The notes beneath the pieces were generated by a model, which had not been told where the DNA came from, ran no database searches, and saw nothing but the letters and a program-made list of their open reading frames with translations. From positions 746,501-810,500 of the forward strand of contig NZ_JAYKZY010000002.1 of NCBI RefSeq assembly GCF_035818615.1: a stretch of 64,000 nt of DNA, given 5' to 3'. Both the position numbers and the translations under genes were made by a program. This document shows positions 36,121 to 45,921 of this stretch, one piece after another. The DNA is from Sphingobium sp. CR2-8. Lineage in GTDB: Bacteria > Pseudomonadota > Alphaproteobacteria > Sphingomonadales > Sphingomonadaceae. How positions within the stretch are numbered: position 1 is the stretch's first letter; each line of letters starts with the position of its first letter.

Positions 36121-37767
36121 ATGACCGCATCTATTGCATTCGTCGGTGCCGGACCGACCACCCTTTATACGCTCAAAGCATTTGTCGAGCAGACAGCCTG
36201 CCCTGCGAGGATCACCATCTTCGAGCAACAGGCGCGCGCCGGTCTCGGTACGCCCTATCGGCCGGGGTGGAACGACCCGGCCATGCTCTCAAACATTGCG
36301 AGCGTCGAAATCCCGCCGCTGTGCGAGACGCTTCTTTCATGGCTCAACCGTCAAAGCCGCAAGCGGCTCATAAGTTTGGGAATCGATCCCAAGGATGTTG
36401 ATGACCGCGCTTTCTACCCGCGCGTTGCACTGGGGCGGTACTTCCTCGACCAGTTCGACATGCTCGTCGACGAAGCGCGTGAGAAAGGGTTCATCGTCGA
36501 TATTCGAACCGGCCGCCGCGTTTTGAACATGTCTGTCCAGAGCGACGGCGTTCAACTGGAGGTTGAAGGGGAGGACGAGGATATAGCTGACAATCGTTTC
36601 GACTTCGTCGTCATGGCGACTGGCCATCAGTGGCCAGAGGAACCCGAAGCGCGGCCTGGCTATTTTCTCAGCCCATGGCCAGCTTCGGCCCTTAAGCGCA
36701 TCAACGCCGTCAATGTTGGCATTCGCGGGAGTTCTCTGACAGCGATCGACGCCGTCGTCGCTCTGGCCACCGCGCATGGCGCATTCATTGACGGTCCGAA
36801 TGGCAGTGTTGAATATCGGATTGGGGCGGGTTCGGAAGGACTTCGACTGACGATGATGTCGCGCAAGGGACTGCTACCAGAAGCGGATTTCTACCATCCC
36901 ATACCCTATGAGCCACTAGCCTTTTGTACGCATGAGGCGATCGGAACGTTGATCGAGGCTCAGCCCGAGGATCTTCTTGAGCAGGCCTATGCGCTTTTCA
37001 AGCAGGAACTGGCACACGCCGATCCTGCTTATGCCGATCATATTAGGCTGGCTGACCTAACCTTGGAAGATTTCGCGGAGCGTTTCTTCGCCGACCGCGC
37101 GGACGCGGATCCGTTTGAATGGGCCGCCACAAACTTGCGGGAGGCGCAGGCAAATTTCGACAAGGAAATCACGGTACCTTGGCGCTACGCGGTCCTGCGG
37201 ATGCACGAGGTGCTGGCGCTGATCATTCCGCATCTTGACGAAGAAGCGCTGGAATCGTTCGGCAAGCATTTGAAGCCTGCCTTCGTCGATGAATATGCGA
37301 GCGTTCCCCATCTCTCCATTCAGCGGCTCCTCGCTCTGCATCACGCGGGTCATCTTGAAGTGCTCGCGCTTGGAAACGACTATCGCGTGGAGACACATGG
37401 GGCAGATCCCGGCGTCAACGTCGTCATTAAAGGAAAGCGGCGCCACTATAATGTGTTCATCGATGCGACGGGCCAACGCCCGCTCGAAGCCGAAGATTTC
37501 CCATTCCCGGCGCTTGTCGAACAAGGCATCGTTCTCGACGCGCAAGATGCAGACGCGGGTGCCACCAAAGGAATCTCGGTGGATGAGACATTCCACCCAG
37601 CATCTCCCGACCCGCGCGCACAACGGCTATTCTGTCTCAGCCTTCCTTTCATCCTGGGACGTCATCCCTTTGTACAGGGAATCACCAGTTCGCATGAGAT
37701 GGGCGGTATCGTGGGCGAGGCGCTCGCTCGCATGATCGCTGCGCCTGTTCGGGCTGACGCGGCATGA
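36121..37767 (+). CDS. FAD/NAD(P)-binding protein
   Basis: 548-residue protein of the NAD_binding_9 type (PF13454). The Rossmann turn is at the start (IAFVGAGPTTLYTLKAFVE), then LGTPYRPGWNDPAMLSNIAS, FVVMATGHQWPEEP and the C-terminal FAD-type SHEMGGIVGEALARM. These proteins resemble hydroxyacylglutathione-linked or L-lysine 6-monooxygenase-like oxidoreductases; the substrate is unknown. The start is the first Met at the beginning of the conserved fold. It overlaps the DUF1543 gene by ATGA. Confidence 0.83.
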   Translation: MTASIAFVGAGPTTLYTLKAFVEQTACPARITIFEQQARAGLGTPYRPGWNDPAMLSNIASVEIPPLCETLLSWLNRQSRKRLISLGIDPKDVDDRAFYPRVALGRYFLDQFDMLVDEAREKGFIVDIRTGRRVLNMSVQSDGVQLEVEGEDEDIADNRFDFVVMATGHQWPEEPEARPGYFLSPWPASALKRINAVNVGIRGSSLTAIDAVVALATAHGAFIDGPNGSVEYRIGAGSEGLRLTMMSRKGLLPEADFYHPIPYEPLAFCTHEAIGTLIEAQPEDLLEQAYALFKQELAHADPAYADHIRLADLTLEDFAERFFADRADADPFEWAATNLREAQANFDKEITVPWRYAVLRMHEVLALIIPHLDEEALESFGKHLKPAFVDEYASVPHLSIQRLLALHHAGHLEVLALGNDYRVETHGADPGVNVVIKGKRRHYNVFIDATGQRPLEAEDFPFPALVEQGIVLDAQDADAGATKGISVDETFHPASPDPRAQRLFCLSLPFILGRHPFVQGITSSHEMGGIVGEALARMIAAPVRADAA

Positions 37768-38264
37768 AGCTGTTCGCAATTTACATTGGCGGCGAACATC
37801 CTGCCGCTCACATAGAAATTCATGATGTTCGGTTCATAGTGGCACCATCTTTGAAAGCGACGCATGATGCGCTTCGTCGCCAGTGGTGGGGCACGCCTGG
37901 CACGCTCCATATCGACTGCTGGGCCGAGATCGACCATGCGGACGGTTATGACGTCCAGCTGAAGCCGGAGCCATATAAGGGGCGTGAACAACTCTTTTTC
38001 GTGAATCTGGGTGGTTACGATCCGGCTGACTTCGCCGAACAGCATCGCAATATGTTCGTTGTTGCCGAGAATGTGACGCAAGCCAAGGCTCGCGCGATGG
38101 CAACGATACCTGAATGGAAGGAAGGCCATCGCGACGATCTCTACGAGGCTGAGAAAGCATTCGCTCTCAATGAGGTCATTGGCGAAAAGCTTCACATACA
38201 CCTGGTCGCCGCCGAAACGGCGCGACCACCGAAGTTTGCCTGCCGTTACACCCCGCTAAAGTAA
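37764..38264 (+). CDS. DUF1543 domain protein
   Basis: 166-residue protein with the DUF1543 pattern: [55 protein letters not shown] and [16 protein letters not shown]. Function is unknown. It is translationally coupled to the FAD protein, so the two probably act together. Confidence 0.85.
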   Translation: MKLFAIYIGGEHPAAHIEIHDVRFIVAPSLKATHDALRRQWWGTPGTLHIDCWAEIDHADGYDVQLKPEPYKGREQLFFVNLGGYDPADFAEQHRNMFVVAENVTQAKARAMATIPEWKEGHRDDLYEAEKAFALNEVIGEKLHIHLVAAETARPPKFACRYTPLK

Positions 38265-38276
38265 GAGGATACGAAA

Positions 38277-38301
38277 ACGCCGCCCTTTTAAGGAGCGGCG
38301 T
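38277..38301. terminator. Bidirectional hairpin between convergent genes
   Basis: Stem acgccgc/gcggcgt with an inner cctt/aagg stem, AAAA before and a T-rich patch after. It lies between the DUF1543 stop and the convergent small stress protein and could end both transcripts. Confidence 0.6.
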
Positions 38302-38323
38302 ATCGTTCGGCAGAAATCAAAAA

Positions 38324-38503
38324 TTACTTGGACCCTGTGCCTGGCTCAGAAGTCTTTGGCGCCTTGCCATCTTCTACGCGTCCTTCATTGCGCAGATCGC
38401 GCCCTTCCTGTGCCTTCTTCTGGCTTTCGGCGGACTTGCCGTGCTCGAACGCCTCTTCCTTGACGTAGCCGGCCGCTTCTTTCGCTTTTCCTTCGATGCT
38501 CAT
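38324..38503 (-). CDS. CsbD-like small stress protein
   Basis: 59-residue, highly charged protein starting [19 protein letters not shown]. The [14 protein letters not shown] repeat-like helix resembles CsbD/YjbJ stress proteins but the match is partial. It ends [12 protein letters not shown] consensus EcfG promoter lies 30 bases upstream, which supports expression under general stress. Function is unknown. Confidence 0.7.
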   Translation of the reverse strand: MSIEGKAKEAAGYVKEEAFEHGKSAESQKKAQEGRDLRNEGRVEDGKAPKTSEPGTGSK

Positions 38504-38532
38504 CAGGCTCTCCTATTTGACACTGCTTTGAT

Positions 38533-38557
38533 AACGAGCCGAGTTGGTCAGTGTTCC
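38533..38557 (-). promoter_or_regulatory. EcfG-type general stress promoter
   Basis: Minus strand: GGAAC (38557-38553), exactly 16 bases, CGTT (38536-38533). It matches the alphaproteobacterial EcfG/SigT consensus GGAAC-N16-CGTT perfectly and drives the CsbD-like gene. Confidence 0.7.
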
Positions 38558-38761
38558 CTCTATTGCTTGGAACCTCCCGCGCTTGAAGTTTCAGATTTAA
38601 TTTTCGTACACGATCTGGAGAAAGATCGCCGCGTTGGGCAAGCCCGCCCTTACCGCCCTCTATTACAGCGCTACTGCCGTAGGGAACTGAGGGCGATTAT
38701 AATCATTACGGCTTCAAATGTCACAAACGACTTGGCTGACGTTTTCCCTGGCGATTCCAAA

Positions 38762-41539
38762 ATGAGCGCCATCATGCGAGCCCATGATTGGAACGTATCG
38801 AACTTAGGTCCCCCTGATCGATGGCCCGAGGAGCTCAAAGCGTCGCTACGGCTCATGCTCCTGTCTCGGTTTGAGATGTGGCTTGGCTGGGGAGATGATC
38901 TGACCTTCTTCTACAATGACGCCTATATTCCCACCCTAGGGTCCAAGCATCCAACAGCGCTGGGTCGGCCCATGTCACAGGTATGGAAGGAAGTCTTTGA
39001 GGACGTCCGGGATCGCATCGTCTCAGTCATGCAAGATGGGGTTGCGACCTGGGACGAACAGTTGCTTCTCCTCCTTGAGCGCAACGGCTATCCTGAAGAG
39101 ACGTATCACACATTTTCATACCGTCCGCTGATTGGTAGTGGCGGCGCTGTCGAAGGCCTGATGTGCGTCGTTCGCGAGGAGACCGACAGGGTCATTAGCG
39201 AACGGCGCATCAAGCAATTGAATGATCTGGCCGCCGCGTTGCTCCGATCGCAAAGTCGATCGGATGTTATCGACTCCGTTCGCGCCGAGTTTGGTAAGGA
39301 AAGCCGAGACTTTCCGTTCGCCAACCTCCAATTGTTCGATTTACCAGACAGCCCCTATCCCGCCATGGGAAAAGCGACGCCTTGGCCAGTAACGGCCATT
39401 CAACCAGGCGAAAAGCAGGCTGTGGTCGCACTGGAACATGCCTCGCAGGATTTCCCGACCGGACCGTGGGAGATACCGCCACGTGATGCGTTGATGGTCG
39501 CGGTGGAACAGACTGGCGAAGCCCAAGCCATCGGCGCTCTCGTCCTGGGCTTAAACCCGTACCGCTTGCTCGATGCAGCAACCCGCGATTTCGCCAACCT
39601 GATCGCCGCGCAGATCGCAGGTGCGCTGGCCACCATTGATGCCATTTCGGCCCAACGACGCGACCGCGATCGACTGTGGTCGCTTAGTCAGGACCTGATG
39701 CTGGTTTGCAACTTTGATGGCGTCATTCGCTCGGTAAACCCGTCAGCGACCCGGCTCCTGGGGTGGCAAGAGGATGAGATGGTTGGACAGGTCCTTGCCG
39801 ATTTCGTCCATCCCGACGATTTATCTGCCACCATCAGAGAAGTCGAAAAGCTGGCGCAGGGCGTGACGACCCTTTTGTTTGAGAACCGCTATCGCTGCCG
39901 GGACGGTAGCTATCGATTGCTCGACTGGAACGCGGTGCCGGACGCGGGCCGTATTCACGCTATGGCACGCGATATAACTCAGGAGCGCCAACTCGCCCGT
40001 GATCGCGAGCGGATTTGGGCGCTCTCTCCGATCGTCAAGGTGGTGGCGACGACCCAGGGCATTATCAAGGCCGTCAATCCATCCTGGACGAAGACGCTGG
40101 GGTGGGGTGAAGCTGATGCGGTCGGCCGCAACATTCTGGAGTTTGTAGCGCAGGAGCAAGGCGCCGCGCAGCAGCGGTTAGCGAAACTGTCTGAACCCAA
40201 CGCTGCTGTAGTCGAGTCACAAAGCGTTTTTCGCGCAAAGGATGGCAGCCATCGTCGCTTCGCCTGGACCACCGTTCCAGAAGCCGGCATGGTCTATCTA
40301 TTCGGCCGCGATATCACCGTAGAGACTGAAGCGGCCGAAGCCCTTATCGCGACAGAAGAAGCTTTGCGCCAAAGCCAGAAGATGGAGGCGGTAGGGCAGT
40401 TGACCGGTGGCATTGCCCATGATTTCAACAATCTTCTGGCAGGGGTTCTCGGCAATCTGGAATTGCTGGAACTGCGTATTTCCTAGGGTCGCCTGGAGGC
40501 GATCGGTCGCCATCTCGAAACCGCACAGGGCGCTGCAAAGCGGGCCGCCGCGTTAACGCAGCGACTGCTTGCCTTTTCGCGCCGACAGACGCTGGATCCA
40601 ACAGCCGTCAATGCAAACCGTCTAATTTCTGGCCTGGAAGACCTCATACGCCGCACCGTAGGGTCTTCCATAGAGATTGAAGTGGTTGGATCGGGCGGAT
40701 TGTGGATGACGTTGGTCGATCGCTACCAGCTTGAAAATGCCCTTTTGAACCTATGCATCAATGCGCGAGATGCGATGCCGGATGGCGGACGCCTGACGAT
40801 TGAAACAGCCAATAAGTGGCTGGACGACCGTATGGCCCGCGAACGCGAGCTACCCCCTGGCTAATATGTGTCGCTATGCGTGAGTGACACTGGGACAGGT
40901 ATGACGCCCGACGTGATCGCCCGCGCTTTTGATCCGTTCTTCACGACCAAGCCGCTCGGCGAAGGCACAGGCCTTGGTCTTTCGATGATCTATGGCTTCG
41001 TGCGACAGTCGGGCGGGCAGGTAAGGATTTATTCGGAGGTCGGCGAAGGAACGACCATGTGCCTCTACCTTCCAAGGCATCTGGGCCCGGCAACCGAGAT
41101 CGAACAGGAGTTGCGGCCGACGCAGCTTGACGCTGGGGGGCATGGCGAAACCGTGCTGGTCATCGATGACGAGGCCTCCGTTCGCTCGCTCATCGTCGAT
41201 GTTCTTACGGACGGTGGATATCACGTCATTGAAGCTGCAGATGGTCCCAGCGGTCTAAAGGTGCTTCAGTCTGATCTACGCATAGACCTTCTCATCACGG
41301 ATGTGGGTTTGCCTGGGGGAATGAATGGCCGTCAGGTTGCAGATGCCGGCCGGGTGGGCCGTCCCAAGCTCAAGATCTTGTTCATCACCGGCTATGCGGA
41401 AAATGCCGTCATCGGCAATGGATTGCTGGAGCATGATATGCACGTGATCACAAAGCCCTTCGGTATCGAAGCCATCGCCAACAAGGTTCGTGGGATGATA
41501 GACGAAGGTGACAGATTAAGTCGAAAGAATGGCAGCTGA
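38762..41539 (+). pseudogene. Hybrid PAS histidine kinase with receiver, two nonsense codons
   Basis: One continuous frame of 925 codons, interrupted by TAG at 40484-40486 and TAA at 40862-40864. Domains in order: PAS/GAF-like sensor (to residue 290), two PAS domains ([40 protein letters not shown]), dimerisation helix with H-box ([16 protein letters not shown]), HATPase ([54 protein letters not shown]) and a receiver (VLVIDDEASVRSL, LLITDVGLPG, KPFG). Both stops sit where Gln is expected (C to T in CAG and CAA). No Asp/Met signs of repair are seen. The kinase is probably inactive unless the stops are read through. Confidence 0.88.
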
Positions 41540-41670
41540 TCAGCCGTCGGCCAATCTGGCCCTTGAAGCGACCGCCTGGCGCGTGCCTTCCGGCCTTTGA
41601 TTTTGCCGCTGGCGGAACCGGCAACATCGTCGCGCAGTTAGCAGCCCACCTGTAGGAGAGGTGTGCTAGG

Positions 41671-41883
41671 ATGGAAGAGAAAAGAAAAGGTCAGAATCCG
41701 GAGGTAGAGCAGCGCGCAGCCGCGAAGGGCGGGCTCTATGAGCAAGCTGCGCCAAAATCCGACGCTCCATTATCTGATAAGGAACGGGCCATGATCGAGG
41801 CTGCGCGTGAGCGCGCAGATCGCGATCGAGCCGCGTTGCGGGCGGCCGGGCATGGCGATCATCAGGGCGAAGAAGGATTTTGA
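41671..41883 (+). CDS. Small hydrophilic protein
   Basis: 70-residue, Lys/Glu/Arg/Ala-rich protein without membrane segments: starts MEEKRKGQNPEVEQRAAAKG and ends GHGDHQGEEGF. The middle (KERAMIEAARERADRDRAAL) is a predicted helix. No family recognised. RBS AGGAGAGGTGTG fits the start; it lies 53 bases before the Mfd-like gene. Confidence 0.55.
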   Translation: MEEKRKGQNPEVEQRAAAKGGLYEQAAPKSDAPLSDKERAMIEAARERADRDRAALRAAGHGDHQGEEGF

Positions 41884-41935
41884 GCCGGCTTGCTGTCGGG
41901 CCTGCTCCGGTCTATTTTCGCGCGGCGGTGGGGCA

Positions 41936-44900
41936 ATGAGCGTGTCTCGGGGAATTGGCGAGACCGCACTCATGCTGCTTGATGCGCTGCGGGAAGGCGA
42001 TTTGCTTTATCTGGCCGATGACGAGCAGGACGCCAAATCGGTGGCATGTGCTCTTATGTCCTTTGCACCTGATAATCATGTCGTCTTCTTGCCATTGAGC
42101 GACACCTTGCCGGGCGACAGCGCGCGTGCGTCCCCTTCCAACATCGGGAAACGTGTTGCTGCCTTGCGGCATCTGCGGCGGCTTGCAGAGGACCCCAAGC
42201 GCCGTCCTCTTGCAACCATCATAAGCGGCGAAGGGGCCGCGCGGCTTTATGCGGACCCTGCTGCCTTCGACGCCGCGCCCCCCAGCCTGCGGGTTGGCGA
42301 ACCGATCGATCCGACCAACTTCGCCGCTGAAATGGAAAGGCTGGGTTATATCGCCGACGATCGCGTAGATGAACCCGGCGAAGTGGCGGTGCGCGGCGAG
42401 GTCATCGATATCTTTCCGGCCGATGCCGGGCTGCCGGCGCGGATCGATATCGCCGATGGGCGCGTCGTCGGTATCCGCCGCTATGATCCAATCACGCAGC
42501 GTACGCAGGAGCCGTGCGAGATGCTGGAGATTGGTCGCGCGGCCGAACCAGAGTCGGAGCGGAAAGTCACCATATTAGCCCACCTGCGGCCAGGGCGACT
42601 TTACGTCTCGGCAAAGGCCGAGCAGCGTCGCGCACGCTTCATTCGCCTGGCCACCGACGCCACCAGCAAAGCCGGTTCAGCGATTGATGCCGCATCCCAG
42701 TCACTATGGGCAAAGGATCTTGCAGCCTGGCGTTCAGGTGATCCGGCAGATTTCGCGGTATCGCCAATTCTACGCTTTGCGGAGCAGCGCTCACCCCTAT
42801 CAGCACTGAAGCGCTTTGCGGCACCGCATTTACAGCAGGGTAAACGCCTGCTGCTTGTTGGCAGCGAGCGGGACGTCCGTTTTCTCCGGCCCAAGATCGC
42901 CAAGACATTCAAAGCCGCGCTCGAGGCCGTCAATTCGGTCGCGGCTGTCGATACGCTTGCGCCGGGCGCGATAGCTGCGCTGGTTGCGCCGATCGACCGG
43001 GGCGCTGTTGGCAGTGAGCTGATGATGATTGCTGCCGCCGATCTGCTGGGTAGCCGGGCGATCATAGGCTCAGCGCAAAACAGCGTGGCCGCCGGGCTTG
43101 CCCAGGCGGGCGGCGACATTCGTGCAGGCGATCTGATCGTGCATGAGGATCATGGGGTCGCGCGCGTGCTGGGCCTCGAGCCGGTTGCCGGTAATACCGA
43201 CGCGGAACTGATCGCGCTTGAATATGCCAATGGTGCCCGGCGGCTCGTTCCGTGCCAGGAGGCGGGCCTTTTATGGCGTTATGGCGCTGATGGCGATGCG
43301 GTGCGGCTCGACAAGCTGGATGGATCGACCTGGGAAAAGCGGCGCGGGGCGATTGACGAGGCGGTGGCCCAAAGCGCGCGCGATCTTCTTCGATTGGCGC
43401 GGGAGAGGGCCGATGTCAAAGCCGCCGTCATAGAACCTGACAGCGCTGCTTATGAACAATTCGTGGCCAGCTTCCCTTTCAACGAAACGGCGGATCAGGC
43501 GCGGGCGATCCAGGCGGTAAGGGACGACCTGGCCAGCGGACGGCCGATGGATCGCCTGGTGATCGGCGATGTCGGCTATGGCAAGACGGAGGTCGCCCTG
43601 CGTGCCGCCGCGCTTGCCGCCCTTGCAGGCTATCAAGTCATTTTGGCCGCGCCCACGACGGTTCTCGTTCGGCAACATATCGAAACGTTCCAGCGACGCT
43701 TTGCCGATACGGGCGTGGTCGTCGCTGGCCTGTCGCGCCTGTCGAGTGCGGCGGAGAAGAAGGCGGCGAAGGCCGGGCTGGCGGACGGGTCCATCGGTAT
43801 CTTCATCGGCACGGCTGCGGTGATGGCGAAGGATATACGCTATGCCCGATTGGGGCTTGTCATCATCGACGAAGAACAGCGCTTCGGCGCGGCCGATAAG
43901 GCACGGCTGCGGGGATGCGCCGACCTTCATCTGCTGGCGATGAGCGCGACGCCCATCCCCCGGACGTTGCACCGTGCGATGATCGGCCTGCAACAGATGT
44001 CGGTGATCGCGACGCCGCCCGCCCGTCGCCAGCCGATCCGGACGAGCCTTGCCAGCCCCGACGATATGATGATCAGGACGGCGCTTCTGCGTGAACGGTC
44101 GCGTGGGGGACAGAGCTTTGTCGTCGTGCCCCGTATCGAAGATCTCGCGCCCCTGGCCGAACGGCTGGCGCGGATCGTGCCGGACCTCGCGCTGATTGAA
44201 GCGCATGGCAAGATGCCGGTGGCCGCCATCGACGACGCCATGGTCCGCTTTGGCGGTGGCGAAGGCGATGTCCTGCTCGCGACCAACATCATCGAGGCGG
44301 GGTTGGACGTGCCGCGCGCCAACACGATGATTGTCTGGCGCGCCGACCGCTTCGGCCTTGCCCAGCTTCATCAGTTGCGCGGGCGGGTGGGCCGCGGCAA
44401 TCGCCGGGGTCAGGTCATTTTGCTGACCGAAGCGGGAGAGATTGCCGAACGTACGATGAAGCGGCTGCGCACGCTGGCGACCTATGACCGGCTGGGTGCG
44501 GGCTTTGCAATCAGCGCAGCCGATCTCGATCAACGGGGCGCTGGCGATCCGCTGGCCGACACGCAGGCGGGGCATATGAAGCTGATCGGGGTCGACCTCT
44601 ATCAGCATCTGTTCGAAGCAGCGTTGAAAGAGGCGCGGGGCGAAGATGCTGGACTGTGGACACCCGAACTCAACCTGGGCATCGCGGGCGGCTTGCCATC
44701 GGACTGGATTCCCGATCCCGACGTCCGCCTGGGTCTCTATGTCAGGCTTTCGCGGCTTGTCGATGAAGCTGCCCTCAGCGCTTTGGAGGAGGAAATGGCG
44801 GATAGATTTGGTCCGCTGCCCTCCGCTGCCGAACGTCTGATCGATGCCAACAGAATTGCTATTCTCGCGCGGGTGGCCGGAATTGCACGCGTCGATGCAG

Positions 44901-45061
44901 GCCCGGCCGCGATAGCGCTGACGCCGCGTAGAGCCGCGCGAGATATTGGCAAATGTGCTGAGCTTTCCAAAAAAGACGGCCGCTGGCTTTTGAAGGAGCA
45001 GACCGACGACACTGATCGGCTTGCAAGAGTGACCAGCCTGCTCGAAAGCATAGGCGCTTAG
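41936..45061 (+). CDS. Mfd-like transcription-repair coupling factor
   Basis: 1041-residue superfamily 2 translocase, about 100 residues shorter than the usual Mfd. It has the UvrB-like N-terminal module (LPLSDTLPGDSARASPSNIG), an RNA polymerase-interacting segment (GDLIVHEDHGVARVLGLEP), Walker A VIGDVGYGKTEVAL (K550), DEEQRFG, SATPIPRTL, and QLRGRVGRG. The C-terminal TRCF domain is present (PDPDVRLGLYVRLSRL). It is a divergent second copy, presumably besides a chromosomal mfd outside the window. It could couple transcription to repair under stress; that role is inferred. Confidence 0.85.
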   Translation: MSVSRGIGETALMLLDALREGDLLYLADDEQDAKSVACALMSFAPDNHVVFLPLSDTLPGDSARASPSNIGKRVAALRHLRRLAEDPKRRPLATIISGEGAARLYADPAAFDAAPPSLRVGEPIDPTNFAAEMERLGYIADDRVDEPGEVAVRGEVIDIFPADAGLPARIDIADGRVVGIRRYDPITQRTQEPCEMLEIGRAAEPESERKVTILAHLRPGRLYVSAKAEQRRARFIRLATDATSKAGSAIDAASQSLWAKDLAAWRSGDPADFAVSPILRFAEQRSPLSALKRFAAPHLQQGKRLLLVGSERDVRFLRPKIAKTFKAALEAVNSVAAVDTLAPGAIAALVAPIDRGAVGSELMMIAAADLLGSRAIIGSAQNSVAAGLAQAGGDIRAGDLIVHEDHGVARVLGLEPVAGNTDAELIALEYANGARRLVPCQEAGLLWRYGADGDAVRLDKLDGSTWEKRRGAIDEAVAQSARDLLRLARERADVKAAVIEPDSAAYEQFVASFPFNETADQARAIQAVRDDLASGRPMDRLVIGDVGYGKTEVALRAAALAALAGYQVILAAPTTVLVRQHIETFQRRFADTGVVVAGLSRLSSAAEKKAAKAGLADGSIGIFIGTAAVMAKDIRYARLGLVIIDEEQRFGAADKARLRGCADLHLLAMSATPIPRTLHRAMIGLQQMSVIATPPARRQPIRTSLASPDDMMIRTALLRERSRGGQSFVVVPRIEDLAPLAERLARIVPDLALIEAHGKMPVAAIDDAMVRFGGGEGDVLLATNIIEAGLDVPRANTMIVWRADRFGLAQLHQLRGRVGRGNRRGQVILLTEAGEIAERTMKRLRTLATYDRLGAGFAISAADLDQRGAGDPLADTQAGHMKLIGVDLYQHLFEAALKEARGEDAGLWTPELNLGIAGGLPSDWIPDPDVRLGLYVRLSRLVDEAALSALEEEMADRFGPLPSAAERLIDANRIAILARVAGIARVDAGPAAIALTPRRAARDIGKCAELSKKDGRWLLKEQTDDTDRLARVTSLLESIGA

Positions 45062-45062
45062 C

Positions 45063-45087
45063 GGAACTTATGTCCGGTGATTGCGTC
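45063..45087 (+). promoter_or_regulatory. Degenerate EcfG-like promoter
   Basis: GGAAC (45063-45067), 16 bases, CGTC (45084-45087), starting just after the Mfd-like stop and 57 bases before the SDR. The -10 differs from CGTT by one base, as does the deaminase site. Confidence 0.25.
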
Positions 45088-45143
45088 GATCGGCATGAAC
45101 TGAGGCGCGGGAATTTTCGGACGATTAAGAGGGGGGATTCCAT

Positions 45144-45914
45144 ATGAAGATAGCGGTGGTCACTGGCGGTGCTCAGGGCATCGGCAAAGGTATCACCCAG
45201 ACATTATTGGCGCAGGGCTGGAGAGTAGCGGTGCTGGACCAGGATGCCGAAGCAGTGCGCGATCTTTCCAATGAGATGCCGACCGACAAGCTTATTGCGA
45301 TCCGGGCAGACGTTGCCAGCGAGCGCGACGTCGAAAAGGCGTTCGATAAAATTACGGACTGGACCAACGCTACGGAAGAGGCGCAGGGTATCGATCTGCT
45401 CGTCTCCAATGCGGGCCTTGCCAATCCGGTCAGCGGTCCGATCGAAAAACTGGAGCTAAAGAAATGGCAGGCGTGGCAGGACAGCCATGTGACGGGTGCT
45501 TTTCTGATGGTGCGCGCTGCCGTCCCGCTCCTGCGCCAGCGTAAAGGCGTAATTGTGGTCATGGCGTCGACCCGCGCGGTCCAATCGGAACCCGATACGG
45601 AGGCCTATGCTGCGGCCAAAGGCGCGCTCTGCGCCTTGACCCATGCGCTGGCGATCAGTCTTGGCCCCGACATCCGCGTCAATGCTATCCTACCCGGCTG
45701 GATTGAAAGCCGCCCTTGGGCCAAAGCAGAGGTGCGCGAAGCGGTGGAGCATCGCGCGATCGACCGGGATCAGCATCCGGTCGGCCGCGTCGGCGAACCG
45801 TCCGACATCGCGGCGACCGTCCTGTTTCTGGCGTCCGAAGGTGCGGGGTTCATCACGGGGCAGCAGATCGCCGTCGATGGCGGCATGACCCGAAAGATGA
45901 TCTACGCGCATTGA
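45144..45914 (+). CDS. Short-chain dehydrogenase/reductase
   Basis: 256-residue classical SDR with TGGAQGIGKGIT cofactor turn, SNAGLANP, STRAVQSEPDTEAYAAAKGAL (catalytic Tyr and Lys) and the C-terminal FITGQQIAVDGGMTRKM. RBS AGGGGGG sits upstream. The substrate is unknown; similar genes accompany stress islands and carbohydrate enzymes. It is convergent with the inositol monophosphatase. Confidence 0.87.
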   Translation: MKIAVVTGGAQGIGKGITQTLLAQGWRVAVLDQDAEAVRDLSNEMPTDKLIAIRADVASERDVEKAFDKITDWTNATEEAQGIDLLVSNAGLANPVSGPIEKLELKKWQAWQDSHVTGAFLMVRAAVPLLRQRKGVIVVMASTRAVQSEPDTEAYAAAKGALCALTHALAISLGPDIRVNAILPGWIESRPWAKAEVREAVEHRAIDRDQHPVGRVGEPSDIAATVLFLASEGAGFITGQQIAVDGGMTRKMIYAH

Positions 45915-45921
45915 CGGTTAT

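Noticed and set aside
38441..38761. N-terminal extension of the histidine kinase upstream of 38762
   Set aside because: The extension crosses the antisense CsbD-like gene and its promoter and has no domain; the sensor part starts at [10 protein letters not shown].
40484..40864. Recoding of TAG and TAA as glutamine
   Set aside because: Many intact genes here end in TAG or TAA (for example the GNAT gene and the DUF6481 gene), so a changed code is unlikely; two mutations are simpler. Readthrough by a suppressor stays open.
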